This document shows positions 41,269 through 55,628 of a stretch of 64,000 nucleotides of DNA, piece after piece. Below the pieces are notes generated by a model. It was not told where the DNA came from. It did not search any database and saw only the letters and a list, made by a program, of their open reading frames with translations. The stretch is taken from the NCBI RefSeq assembly GCF_045679555.1, contig NC_092098.1, forward strand, positions 14,336,538 through 14,400,537. Reading direction: 5' to 3'. The DNA comes from Salvelinus alpinus (taxonomy: Eukaryota; Chordata; Actinopteri; Salmoniformes; Salmonidae). The position numbers and the translations under genes were made by a program. Position 1 is the stretch's first letter, and every line of letters starts with the position of its first letter.

Positions 41269-43040
41269 CCTCTAAAGTACTGACTGTTATGTATCTGTGA
41301 AATCGATTTAACCTGGCCAACCTTAGATACAGAAAATATACACACAGTCATTCTTACTTTCGTACAGTGTATTTTGCTGCACATTACCTCAGGTGGTTAT
41401 GTTGAATTGCCACATTTTGTAATGACCAGCTGTCAACATCTATGTAGGACTCAGTCATTCTACTAATACATCATGCTGTGTATATAAGAGGTGAGAGTTA
41501 TTTACATGTACCAATCACTCACTCATTCTTCTTTTTTTCAATATTATATACCGCTAAACCGCTCCAAGTGGGATCATTTTCTATGTTAGGCTTGTTTCTG
41601 GGGAAATCTGAAACTTTTTGCATCGACTATACACCACAATTTCTTTCTCATTCATCCCTTTTACTATACAGTATCTCTGTGTGTCAGTCTGTGTTGCTAT
41701 GTTCATTGCGTGTGTTGGCCTATAAAAGCGTCTCTTCTACCAAAGATCACAGCCCTGGCAACAAAACATCCCAACACAGTCCAGCAACACAACTCCCAGA
41801 GCACAGTACAACCCTAGAGGCCAACCCCACAGCAGAAGAGTATGGTACTATTTCCCAGTAGACCAAACCCACACCACCTCCTGAACACACAGGGCAACCT
41901 TCTGCAACAACACAGGCCTTCAACACAATCCCAGAGCACGGTGCAGTTTCCACTGCTCCACAGCCCAGCAGCACTGCACTACTTCCTCTACTGGGCGGGT
42001 GCCAGCGGCCCTTAGCCAATCACGATGTGGCTCTAATAAGATATGACTGACAGGAGGCCTCTTTATGCCAAGACCCAACAGGGTCAGGGAATTCAAGCTG
42101 GATAGACGTCCCTGTCTGAATGTTAAACACATTTTCCACAAAGCTAAAAGAAACTCTACCACTTATTAGCAATTCATGCATCTTTTCCGTCTTCTTTTCG
42201 TTTGAAGTCACTCCAACAGATAAATAGCAAAAAGCAAGTCAAATCTTTCCATTACATTGAGTTGTGAACCTGTAATAGGTTGGTTTAGATCAGTCCAGTT
42301 TATTTCTCTTGTCATGGTCATGCAGAGGCAAACGCACGATTCCGCACTTTGATTTCATAACATATCTCCTACCAGGGGGTTTAAATTCTCTCGCAAGAAC
42401 CAATTTACCCTTCATCTACTGCTGCTCCCCTAGTCCAGGAGTGTGTATGTGTGTGTGTGTGTGTGTGATTCAACCAGTTAGAATGATTCAATCAGTCAGA
42501 ATGAAAGAGTTGGTCAAGCCAATAAATATATGTATTTAAACACAAACAAGGAGTGTTTGAAACGAGGCAGGTAATACAAACGTGTTTTGCACCAGATTAA
42601 TCAGGCAAATTAAGTCCATCTCTTTCAGCCCAATGTCTCCCGTCTCCTTATACCTCATTATCTCTATCTCACTTGTTCAGCTTACCCTTTCACTCGCTGC
42701 TGCTAATCTATTCCAGAGGAAAGGCTACCATGGAAAACGCATAACAAGTGCACATACTTCTCCTCTTGCCAAGAGCGAAATAACACCAAGAAGGGAAAAT
42801 GAGAGTGGGGGACAGACAGAAAGGGTGGGAGAGAGAGATATTGTTTATTCTAACTCAAAGTGAGATCTTTTGTTGTGGTGGGACCTGTCTTATATTAGAC
42901 GTCTGAACTCCCTTCAAAGTCTGGAAAGACAGAGGGTGAGCCAAGACCAACTGCTTGTGCGCTTGTCTGAGACAGAGCGAGAGAGAAAGAGGGGGGGGGG
43001 GGGGGGGTGGGCACACTGATATACTGAGCATGTTGATATA
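37490..43040. other. no gene seen; intergenic DNA beyond the protocadherin cluster
   Basis: Contains the promoter side of the four-exon protocadherin gene (a possible motif gcagcgaccgtg near 37952), short CA/TG runs (38875-38897, 41234-41268, 42446-42469), a poly-G run near 42991-43007, a small tandem duplication (40504 and 40564) and a 60-bp direct repeat (40066 and 42538). No coding exon is convincing. Confidence 0.45.
37783..37851. repeat. (TG)n / GCGT microsatellite
   Basis: TG repeats passing into gcgcgtgtgtgcgtgcgtgc, about 300 bp upstream of the 37489 start codon. Confidence 0.9.
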
Positions 43041-43388
43041 CACTGAGTGTAGAAAACATTAGGAACACCTTAATATTGAGTTGCACCCCTTTTGCTCTCA
43101 GAACAGCCTCAATTCGTCGGGGCATGGACTCTACAATGTGTTGAAAGCATTCCACAGGAATGCTGGCCCATGTTGACTCCAATTCTTCCCACAGTTGTGT
43201 CAAGCTGGCTGGAGGTCCTTTGGGTGTTGGACCATTCTTGATACATGGGAAACTGTTGACCGTGAAAAACCCAGCAGCGTTGCAGTTCTTGACACACTCA
43301 ATCTGGTGTGCCTGGCACCTACTACCATACCCCGTTCAAAGGCACTTAAATATTTTGTCTTGCCCATTCACCCTCTGAATGGCACATA

Positions 43389-44976
<1,588 letters not shown>

Positions 44977-45156
44977 TATATACAATCCATGTCTCAATTG
45001 TCTCAATATTTAAAAATAATTTTTTAACCTGTCTCCTCCCCTTCATCTACACTGATTGAAGTGGATTTAACAGGTGACATCAATAAGGGATCATAGCTTT
45101 CACCTGGATTCACCTGGTCAGTGTATGTCATGGAAATGTTTTGTACACTCAGTGTA

Positions 45157-45745
45157 GATTGATATTGAACATATGCAGCTGCTGAGATGGACATCTTACA
45201 AGATACCGACACAAGCAAAACATAAAACTACTACAAGAAAGATACTACTCAGTCTGACATATATATATCACGTACATTAGTCTGAGGTAACACAGTGGAA
45301 AACAATGGCATACACACTGTAACAGAAAAAAAAAGAGTATTAATCTTTCTTTGCACCGTGGAGATGAAGCTTGTTTTAAATGGGTCCAGTTTTCCATTGT
45401 TTTTTTCTCTTCTGTATTTCAACATTTCAGAAATAACATTGTCTGGGGTGTGGCACCTCTACTGAATAGACAAAGAGACAGACATAGAGAGGCATGAGAA
45501 AAAAGTATAATTTGTTTGTCGAGACAAAAGGTTATCCAATCACTGTACAGGTGTCAGGTAAAGCATGACAGCCCAAATGAGAGAAGACAGAAAGTGTGTT
45601 GGTGGTGCCAGGCTCAAAACTGTGAATAGGGTCAGCCCGACCCAAACCCAGCTAGGCCAAGCAGCCTCATATGGAACCTGTTAACAAGACCATGAGTCTC
45701 TCACAGCACTCTTACATTGCTGCACTTAGTTCATTGGTACATTTT
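45157..45745. other. no gene seen
   Basis: AT-rich non-coding DNA before the minisatellite. Confidence 0.45.
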
Positions 45746-48700
45746 GGCTAGTGGTGATGGAGGCCACTAGTGATGGAGGCTAGTGGAGATGGTGGCTAGT
45801 GGTGATGTAGGCTAGTGGTGATGGTGGCTAGTGGTGATGGTGAATAGTGGTGATGGAGGCTAGTGGTGATGGAGGCTAGTGGTGAAAAAGGCTGGTGGTA
45901 ATGGAGGCCAGTGGTGATGGTGGCTAGTGGTGATGGACGCTAGTGGTGATGGTGGCTAGTGGTGATGGACGCTAGTGGTGATGGTGGCTAGTGGTAATGA
46001 AGGCTGGTGGTGATGGTGGCTAGTGGTGATGGTGGCTAGTGGTGACGAAGGCTAGTGGTGACGGTGGCTAGTGGTAATGGTGGCTAGTGGTGATGTTGGC
46101 TAGTGGTGATCGAGGCTAGTGGTGATGGAGGCTAGTGGTGATGGTGGCTAGTGGTGATGGAGGCTAGTGGTGATAGAGGCTAGTGGTGATAGAGGCTAGT
46201 GGTGATGGTGGCTAGTGGTGATGGTGGCTAGTGGTGACGGTAGCTAGTGGTGATCGAAGCTAGTGGTGATGGTGGCTAGTGGTGATGGTGGCTAGTGGTG
46301 ATGGAGGCTGGTGGTGATGGTGGCTAGTGGTGATGGTGGCTAGTGGTGATGGAGGCTAGTGGTGATGGAGGCTAGCGGTGATAGAGGCTGGTGGTGATGG
46401 TGGCTAGTGGTGATGGTGCCTAGTGGTGATGGAACCTAGTGGTGGTGGTGGCTAGTAGTGGTGGTGGCTAGTGGTGATGGAGGCTAGTGGTGATGGAGGC
46501 TAATGGTGATGGAGGCTAGTGGTGATGGAGGCTAGTGGTGATGGAGGCTAATGGTGATGGAGGCTAGTGGTGATGGAGGCTAGTGGTGAATGAGGCTAGT
46601 GGTGATGGAGGCTAGTGGTGATGGAGGCTAGTGGTGATGAAGGATAGTGGTGATGGAGGCTAGTGGTGATGGAGGCTAGTGATGATGGAGGCTAGTGGTG
46701 ATGAAGGCTAGTGGTGATGGAGGCTAGTGGTGATGGAGGATAGTGGTGATGAAGGCTAGTGGTGATGGAGGCTAGTGGTGATGGAGGCTAGTGGTGATGA
46801 AGGCTAGTGGTGGCTAGTGGTGATAGAGGCTAGTGGTGATGGAGGCTACTGGTGATGGAGACTAGTGGTGATGGAGGCTAGTGGTGATGGAGGCTAGTGG
46901 TGAATGAGGCTAGTGGTGATGAAGGCTAGTGGTGATGGAGGCTAGTGGTGATGAAGGCTAGTGGTGGCTAGTGGTGATGGAGGCTAGTGGTGATGGAGGC
47001 TAATGGTGATGGAGGCTAGTGGTGATGGAGGCTAGTGGTGATGGAGGCTAGTGGTGAATGAGGCTAGTGGTGATGAAGGCTAGTGGTGATGGAGGCTAGT
47101 GGTGATGAAGGCTAGTGGTGATGGAGGCTAGTGGTGATGGAGGCTAGTGATGATGGAGGCTAGTGGTGATGAAGGCTAGTGGTGATGGAGGCTAGTGGTG
47201 AATGAGGCTAGTGGTGATGGAGGCTAGTGGTGATGGAGGTAGTGGTGATGGAGGCTAGTGGTGATGGAGGCTAGTGGTGATGAAGGCTAGTGGTGATGAA
47301 GGCTAGTGGTGATGAAGGCTAGTGGTGATGAAGGCTAGTGGTGATGGAGGCTAGTGGTGATGGAGGCTACTGGTGATGGAGGCTAGTGGTGATGGAGGCT
47401 AGTGGTGATGGAGGCTAGGGGTGAATGAGGCTAGTGGTGATGGAGGCTAGTGGTGATGGAGGCTAGTGGTGATGGAGGCTAATGGTGATGGAGTATAGTG
47501 GTGATGGAGGCTAGTGGTGATGGAGGCTAATGGTGATGGAGGCTAGTGGTGATGGAGGCTAGTGGTGAATGAGGCTAGTGGTGATGAAGGCTAGTGGTGA
47601 TGGAGGCTAGTGGTGATGGAGGCTAGTGGTGATGGAGGCTAATGGTGATGGAGGCTAGTGGTGATGGAGGCTAATGGTGATGGAGGCTAATGGTGATGGA
47701 GGCTAGTGGTGATGGAGGCTAGTGGTGAATGAGGCTAGTGGTGATGAAGGCTAGTGGTGATGGTGGCTAGTGGTGATAGAGGCTAGTGGTGATGGTGGCT
47801 AGTGGTGATGGAGGCTAGTGGTGATGGTGGCTAGTGGTGACGGTGGCTAGTGGTGATCGAAGCTAGTGGAGATGGAGGCTAGTGGTGATGGTGGCTAGTG
47901 GTGATGTAGGCTAGTGGTGATGGTGGCTAGTGGTGATGGTGGCTAGTGGTGATGGAGGCTAGTGGTGAAAAAGGCTGGTGGTAATGGAGGCCAGTGGTGA
48001 TGGTGGCTAGTGGTGATGGACGCTAGTGGTGACAGTGGCTAGTGGTGATGGTGGCTAGTGGTGATGGACGCTAGTGGTGATGGTGGCTAGTGGTAATGGA
48101 GGCTGGTGGTGATGGTGGCTAGTGGTGATGGTGGCTAGTGGTGACGAAGGCTAGTGGTGATGGTGGCTAGTGGTAATGGTGGCTAGTGGTGATGTTGGCT
48201 AGTGGTGATCGAGGCTAGTGGTGATGGAGGCTAGTGGTGATGGTGGCTAGTGGTAATGGAGGCTAGTGGTGATAGAGGCTAGTGGTGATGGTGGCTAGTG
48301 GTGATGGTGGCTAGTGGTGACGGTAGCTAGTGGTGATCGAAGCTAGTGGAGATGGAGGCTAGTGGTGATGGTGGCTAGTGGTGATGGAGGCTGGTGGTGA
48401 TGGAGGCTAATGGTGATGGAGGCTAGTGGTGATGGAGGCTAGTGGTGATGGAGGCTAATGGTGATGGAGGCTAGTGGTGATGGAGGCTAGTGGTGAATGA
48501 GGCTAGTGGTGATGGAGGCTAGTGGTGATGGAGGCTAGTGGTGATGAAGGCTAGTGGTGATGGAGGCTAGTGGTGATGGAGGCTAGTGGTGATGGTGGCT
48601 AGTAGTGGGGTTGGCTAGTGGAGATGGAGGCTAGTGGTGATGGTGGCTAGTGGTGATGAAGGCTAGTGGTGGTGGTGGCTAGTAGTGGTGGTGGCTAGTG

Positions 48701-51700
48701 GTGGTGCTGGCTAGTGGTTGCTAGTGGTGATGGAGGCTAGTGGTGATGAAGGCTAGTGGTGATGAAGGCTAGTGGTGATTGTGGCTAGTAGTGGGGTTGG
48801 CTAGTGGAGATGGAGGCTAGTGGTGATGGTGGCTAGTTGTGATGAAGGCTAGTGGTGGTGGTGGCTACTAGTGGTGGTGGCTAGTGGTGGTGCTGGCTAG
48901 TGGTGGCTAGTGGTGATGGAGGCTGTGGTGAATGAGGCTAGTGTTGATGAAGGCTAGTGGTGATGGAGGCTAGTGGTGATCGAAGCTAGTGGTGACAGTG
49001 GCTAGTGGTGATGGTGGCTAGTGGTGATGGACGCTAGTGGTGATGGTGGCTAGTGGTAATGGAGGCTGGTGGTGATGGTGGCTAGTGGTGATGGTGGCTA
49101 GTGGTGATGGTGGCTAGTGGTAATGGTGGCTAGTGGTGATGTTGGCTAGTAGTGATCGAGGCTAGTGGTGATGGAGGCTAGTGGTGATGGTGGCTAGTGG
49201 TGATGGAGGCTAGTGGTGATAGAGGCTAGTGGTGATAGAGGCTAGTGGTGATGGTAGCTAGTGGTGATGGAGGCTAGTGGTGATGGTGGCTAGTGGTGAC
49301 GGTGGCTAGTGGTGATCGAAGCTAGTGGAGATGGAGGCTAGTGGTGATGGTGGCTAGTGGTGATGGAGGCTGGTGGTGATGGTGGCTAGTGGTGATGGTG
49401 GCTAGTGGTGATGGAGGCTAGTGGTGATGGAGGCTAGCGGTGATAGAGGCTGGTGGTGATGGTGGCTAGTGGTGATGGTGGCCAGTGGTGATGGAACCTA
49501 GTGGTGGTGGTGGCTAGTAGTGGTGGTGGCTAGTGGTGATGGAGGCTAGTGGTGATTGTGGCTAGTATTGTGGCTAGTAGTGGGGTTGGCTAGTGGAGAT
49601 GGAGGTTAGTGGTGATGGAGGCTAGTGGTGATTGTGGCTAGTAGTGGGGTTGGCTAGTGGAGATGGAGGCTAGTGGTGATGGTGGCTAGTTGTGATGAAG
49701 GCTAGTGGTGGTGGTGGCTACTAGTGGTGCTGGCTAGTGGTGGCTAGTGGTGATGGAGGCTGTGGTGAATGAGGCTAGTGTTGATGAAGGCTAGTGGTGA
49801 TGGAGGCTAGTGGTGATGGAGGCTAGTGGTGATGAAGGCTAGTGGTGATGGATGCTAGTGGTGATGGAGGCTAGTGGTGATGAAGGCTAGTGGTGGCTAG
49901 TGGTGATGGAGGCTAGTGGTGATGGAGGCTACTGGTGATGGAGGCTAGTGGTGATGGAGGCTAGTGGTGATGGAGGCTAGTGGTGAATGAGGCTAGTGGT
50001 GATGAAGGCTAGTGGTGATGGAGGCTAGTGGTGATGGAAGCTAGTGGTGATGAAGCCTAGTGGTGGCTAGTGGTGATGGAGGCTAGTGGTGATGGAGGCT
50101 AATGGTGATGGAGGCTAGTGGTGATGGAGGCTAGTGGTGATGGAGGCTAATGGTGATGGAGGCTAGTGGTGATGGAGGCTAGTGGTGAATGAGGCTAGTG
50201 GTGATGAAGGCTAGTGGTGATGGAGGCTAGTGGTGATGAAGGCTAGTGGTGATGGAGGCTAGTGGTGATGGAGGCTAGTGATGATGGAGGCTAGTGGGGA
50301 TGAAGGCTAGTGGTGATGGAGGCTAGTGGTGATGGAGGCTAGTGGTGATGAAGGCTAGTGGTGATGGAGGCTAGTGGTGATGAAGGCTAGTGGTGGCTAG
50401 TGGTGATAGAGGCTAGTGGTGATGGAGGCTAGTGGTGATGGAGGCTAGTGGTGATGGAGGCTAGTGGTGATGAAGGCTAGTGGTGATGGAGGCTAGTGGT
50501 GATGGAGGCTACTGGTGATGGAGGCTAGTGGTGATGGAGGCTAGTGGTGATGGAGGCTAGTGGTGAATGAGGCTAGTGGTGGCTAGTGGTGATAGAGGCT
50601 AGTGGTGATGGAGGCTAGTGGTGATGAAGGCTAGTGGTGATGAAGGCTAGTGGTGATGAAGGCTAGTGGTGATGGAGGCTAGTGGTGATGGAGGCTACTG
50701 GTGATGGAGGCTAGTGGTGATGGAGGCTAGTGGTGAATGAGGCTAGTGGTGATGAAGGCTAGTGGTGATGGAGGCTAGTGGTGATGGAGGCTAGTGGTGA
50801 TGAAGGCTAGTGGTGGCTAGTGGTGAAGGATGCTAGTGGTGATGGAGGCTAATGGTGATGGAGGCTAGTGGTGATGGAGAATAGTGGTGATGGAGGCTAG
50901 TGGTGATGAAGGCTAGTGGTGATGGAGGCTAGTGGTGATGAAGGCTAGTGGTGGCTAGTGGTGATGGAGGCTAGTGGTGATGGAGGCTAGTGGTGATGAA
51001 GGCTAGTGGTGGCTAGTGGTGATAGAGGCTAGTGGTGATGGAGGCTAGTGGTGATGGAGGCTAGTGGTGAATGAGGTTAGTGGTGATGAAGGCTAGTGGT
51101 GATGGAGGCTAGTGGTGATGAAGGCTAGTGGTGGCTAGTGGTGATGGAGGCTAGTGGTGATGGAGGCTAATGGTGATGGAGGCTAGTGGTGATGGAGGCT
51201 AGTGGTGATGGAGGCTAGTGGTGAATGAGGCTAGTGGTGATGAAGGCTAGTGGTGATGGAGGCTAGTGGTGATGAAGGCTAGTGGTGATGGAGGCTAGTG
51301 GTGATGGAGGCTAGTGATGATGGAGGCTAGTGGTGATGAAGGCTAGTGGTGATGGAGGCTAGTGGTGATGAAGGCTAGTGGTGGCTAGTGGTGATGGAGG
51401 CTAGTGGTGATGGAGGCTAGTGGTGATGAAGGCTAGTGGTGATGAAGGCTAGTGGTGATGAAGGCTAGTGGTGATGAAGGCTAGTGGTGATGGAGGCTAG
51501 TGGTGATGGAGGCTACTGGTGATGGAGGCTAGTGGTGATGGAGGCTAGTGGTGATGGAGGCTAGTGGTGAATGAGGCTAGTGGTGATGAAGGCTAGTGGT
51601 GATGGAGGCTAGTGGTGATGGAGGCTAGTGGTGATGAAGGCTAGTGGTGGCTAGTGGTGATGGATGCTAGTGGTGATGGAGGCTAATGGTGATGGAGGCT

Positions 51701-52574
51701 AGTGGTGATGGAGGCTAGTGGTGATGGAGGCTAATGGTGATGGAGGCTAGTGGTGATGGAGGCTAGTGGTGAATGAGGCTAGTGGTGATGAAGGCTAGTG
51801 GTGATGGAGGCTAGTGGTGATGAAGGCTAGTGGTGATGGAGGCTAGTGGTGATGGAGGCTAGTGGTGATGAAGGCTAGTGGTGATGGAGGCTAGTGGTGA
51901 TGGAGGCTAGTGGTGATGAAGGCTAGTGGTGGCTAGTGGTGATAGAGGCTAGTGGTGATGGAGGCTACTGGTGATGGAGGCTAGTGGTGATGGAGGCTAG
52001 TGGTGATTGAGACTAGTGGTGAATGAGGCTAGTGGTGATGAAGGCTAGTGGTGATGGCGGCTAGTGGTGATGGAGGCTAGTGGTGATGGAGGCTAGTGGT
52101 GGCTAGTGGTGATGGAGGCTAGTGGTGATGGAGGCTAATGGTGATGGAGGCTAGTGGTGATGGAGGCTAGTGGTGATGGAGGCTAGTGGTGAATGAGGCT
52201 AGTGGTGATGAAGGCTAGTGGTGATGGAGGCTAGTGGTGATGAAGGCTAGTGGTGATGGAGGCTAGTGGTGATGGAGGCTAGTGATGATGGAGGCTAGTG
52301 GTGATGAAGGCTAGTGGTGATGGAGGCTAGTGGTGATGAAGGCTAGTGGTGGCTAGTGGTGATGGAGGCTAGTGGTGATGGAGGCTAGTGGTGATGAAGG
52401 CTAGTGGTGATGAAGGCTAGTGGTGATGAAGGCTAGTGGTGATGAAGGCTGGTGGTGATGAAGGCTAGTGGTGATAGATGGTGGTGATGGTGGCTAGTGG
52501 TGATGGAGGCTAGTGGTGATGGAGGCTAGTGGTGATGAAGGCTAGTGGTGATGAAGGCTAGTGGTGGCTAGTAG
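45746..52574. repeat. 6.8-kb G-rich minisatellite, 16-bp unit
   Basis: Unit ggctagtggtgatgga, about 425 copies, with variants (gatggt, gatgaa, gaatga, gacggt) and a shorter 9-10-bp unit (gctagtggt). The array is not random: the rare string tgatgttggc recurs at 46091, 48190 and 49137 within similar neighbours, and gatggaacctagtggtggtg at about 46427 and 49490, so longer blocks of about 0.9-3 kb were duplicated. Purines and G sit on the plus strand. The 16-bp period excludes a continuous reading frame. Confidence 0.97.
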
Positions 52575-53254
52575 GCTCAATGCCACCAAGCCCTGTTAGT
52601 CATTATACTATGTTTCATCTGGGGATGTCAGAAGAACATCTGATCCACATGAATCATCTCTACTGCATCCAAACTAACTAGCAAATACATGCCTGAGGCC
52701 TAACATCTCAACAAAGTAAATGTTATTTGACAGCTAGGCCTACCCCAACGAACAGTAATTTGATGCCATATTGTAGCCTAGTTATTTCAAGGGAAGACTA
52801 TATGCCTATACGGTAGGTAGCCTAGCCCTATGGGGCAAATGCTTATGTCTGACAACTTGAATGTGAGGTACCGCTTACCTAAAGTACTCTGCATAGGCTG
52901 CACTATTGCAGCAGTACAAGATGGTTTCTCCCATGGACCCAATAATCCTAAGATTCGTACCAAATGAGACCATGGCACTGGGTATTACAAGGATAATTGA
53001 AATGACACCTACAGACAATATGCATTAGGCATAGGCCTATTTTAGTCTGTGTAATTACACTAATGGGACCACTTTGAACATTCTGGATCTGGCAGTGCAT
53101 GACGCACTCACTCATTTCACACTCAAACGCACTGGAAAGAATGAAATGTGGAACATCAACTCTACTGACCCTGATTTGACCTCTACCTCAGGTGCCAGCT
53201 AAGGTAGTTCATCATCCTTAAAGTGAGAAAAGAAAACAGTGGATATCTCTGTGT
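52575..53254. other. no gene seen
   Basis: Unique-looking non-coding DNA between the minisatellite and a GA tract. Confidence 0.4.
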
Positions 53255-53412
<158 letters not shown>

Positions 53413-53830
53413 GAGAGGTAGTATGGGTTAGTATGGTTGGCTGACCGTATGTCTGCGGTTCTGTGGTGGAGGGGAGTGAGGATCTCCCGGTGTTGTTAAA
53501 CCCCTAAGAATTGTTCATTTTGGATTCTACTCTTTGCTTACATACCTTACGCACACCCACCCTCCCCCTCATTTCCAACTTTCTCATTCCCTTTCCTTTT
53601 CCATTATGTATTTCATAACCTTAACGGAACTTAAAACTAAATAACATGGCAGGACTATAGGCTACTACTGTGTCCCCCTCTCAAACAATGAGCAGTTCTT
53701 CAATGTACCCATCATGTTTGTGTAGTGCAAATGCAATGGTAGCCTACTCACTTGACACACAGACTAGACGTAATATAGTAAACGAAAATCCAGGATGATC
53801 AAATTTGTCGGGGGATGGGTGGATATATAA

Positions 53831-54545
53831 TGCGAATGTCTAGCAACCCAAATGTTGCATGTTCAAATCTCATCATGGACAACTTTAGCATTTTAGCTAA
53901 TTAACAACTTTGTAACTACTTACTACTTTTTTTTGTTGCTATTTTGGAACTACTTGGCATGTTAGCTAACCCTTCCCCTAACCTTTTAACCTAATCCTTC
54001 CCCAAAGCTTAACCTTAACCATTTAGCCTAACTCCTAACCCTAACCTCTAGCCTAGCTAATGTTAGCAACCTAGCTAACATTAGGAACAACAAATTGGGA
54101 TTCGTAACAAATAATATGTATTGCAAATTCGTAACATGTACGAATTGCAAATCAGAATATATCATACGAATTGTTGACTAATTTGTAACATATCATATGA
54201 ATTGTAATTTGAAACTTCACAAATTAATACATACCATACCAAACGTAACATATCATACTAATTTGAGCGTCCCAGGTTTGTGTTTACTGTGTCACATTTA
54301 CCAGGTTGCAGTATCTTTAGCTATGGTTAGGGTTTAGGGTTAAGGTTAGGAGTTAGGTGAAAGGGTTAAGGTTAGGGTTAGTCACAAGGGTTAAGGTTAG
54401 GGTTAGCTAACATGCTAAGTAGTTGCAAAGTAGCTACAAATGTATAGGTAATTGCAAAGTGGCTAGCTAAAATTGTAAAGTTGTCTGTGATGAGCTTCGA
54501 ACACGCAGCCTTTGGGTTACTAGACTTTCGCGTTATAAACGCTCC
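53831..54545. repeat. large inverted repeat (foldback-like element)
   Basis: The left arm (about 53831-54060; cgaatgtctagcaacccaaa ... gttcaaatctcatcatgg) is an imperfect reverse complement of the right arm (about 54320-54545; gatgagcttcgaacacgcag ... gggttactagactttcgc). The arms include taaccctaacc-type strings and a tRNA B-box-like GTTCAAATC. The 260-bp middle holds several near-palindromic 'aacatatcatacgaatt' motifs. Confidence 0.65.
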
Positions 54546-55498
54546 TTTTGATTTTGCCCTAAGTAACCTTCTATTTTATATAACCATACCAAATTTAACA
54601 TATTATACTATTTCCAGTCTCCCTGATTTACGTTCACTATGTTATGTCTAGTCTATGTGACCAGTCTGGATGTCTAAACCACTTTTCATTTTCCTCGGTG
54701 TCTGTTAACTCACTGGGTTCTCTGAAAGTCGCATTGCCATTGCTCGATTTACTAGGTATTGCTATGACTGACGTTTTCAGTAATCTGTTCCCCTTTCTAC
54801 TCCGCCTTCGCCTCTGTCCTGCCAAGTGGTCTCGTCTCCCGCGGGACACACCTATATCATCACTGGGATTACACCGGCCGCGTGCCGCCTCCCCTTCCCC
54901 GCCACTACTCCTCTCATGCCCCGCTCTCACTCCCCGAATAGACTTTCCGTGACACTAGGAATTGCTGTTTTTCTGAACGACTATACGTGACAAATTAACA
55001 TAGATTCTCGGACAAAGAAAAGTGATATACAGAAGAAAGAAAAGAAGACAATGGGAACTAATGGACAATGGCAATACAAGTTCAACTGAGTTCTGCGTGT
55101 AAAATAAGCCTATTTTACACTTTTCTCATATAAGCATTGTAGGCATAGCTGTAGAAACATACTAAGTAAAAAAAAAAAGGAGGCAAACCTGCGAAAAATC
55201 ATATTTTGCCAAACACCTGTCATGATTTCAGAGAATTGACCAAACTGGACATACCCAGCGCGCATTCGCTCAAGTTTTGGCTACATGATACCATTTTTGC
55301 AGAGCAAACCCATTCCCCTCCGCCAGCATTCTAACCGATGTGCTCGGCATGCTCTGCTGATGCCCGCAGGAATTATCGCAGGAGTTGTTGCCGTCCCCCA
55401 AACCCTTCTCCAACGAACGGATTACAGACAGTACCAGCTAGAGATCCTCGGTAACGGTGCCTGACTTTTGCTGGCCGGGTAGCTGCGCGGGACGAGAG
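54546..55498 (+). other. upstream region of the FGF gene
   Basis: Non-coding. It probably holds the promoter and 5' UTR just before the ATG at 55499, but I see no definite TATA box or other element. Confidence 0.4.
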
Positions 55499-55530
55499 AT
55501 GAGTTCCCTCCTCTCTACACTAGTCATGTT
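55499..55530 (+). CDS. fgf24: FGF exon 1 (start of signal peptide)
   Basis: ATG AGT TCC CTC ... ATG TT followed by the donor gtaagt. It codes [10 protein letters not shown] plus two bases that join A of exon 2 to make Leu. Chosen because it is the only ATG segment I found upstream with a strong donor in the required phase and a hydrophobic product. Confidence 0.72.
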
Positions 55531-55597
55531 GTAAGTTAAATGTGCAGTAACCCTTGATGCGCAACCTAAGGTTTTCTGGAGAGAAATGAATGGAGGT

Positions 55598-55628
<31 letters not shown>

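Noticed and set aside
54310-54400. ggttagggtttagggttaag resembles telomere repeats
   Set aside because: Irregular spacing, only a few units and an inverted copy at 53960-54050; it belongs to the foldback repeat.
54637-54952. Overlapping 97- and 102-residue frames on both strands upstream of the FGF gene
   Set aside because: GC-rich stretch, no domain, no splice support; probably promoter-side DNA.
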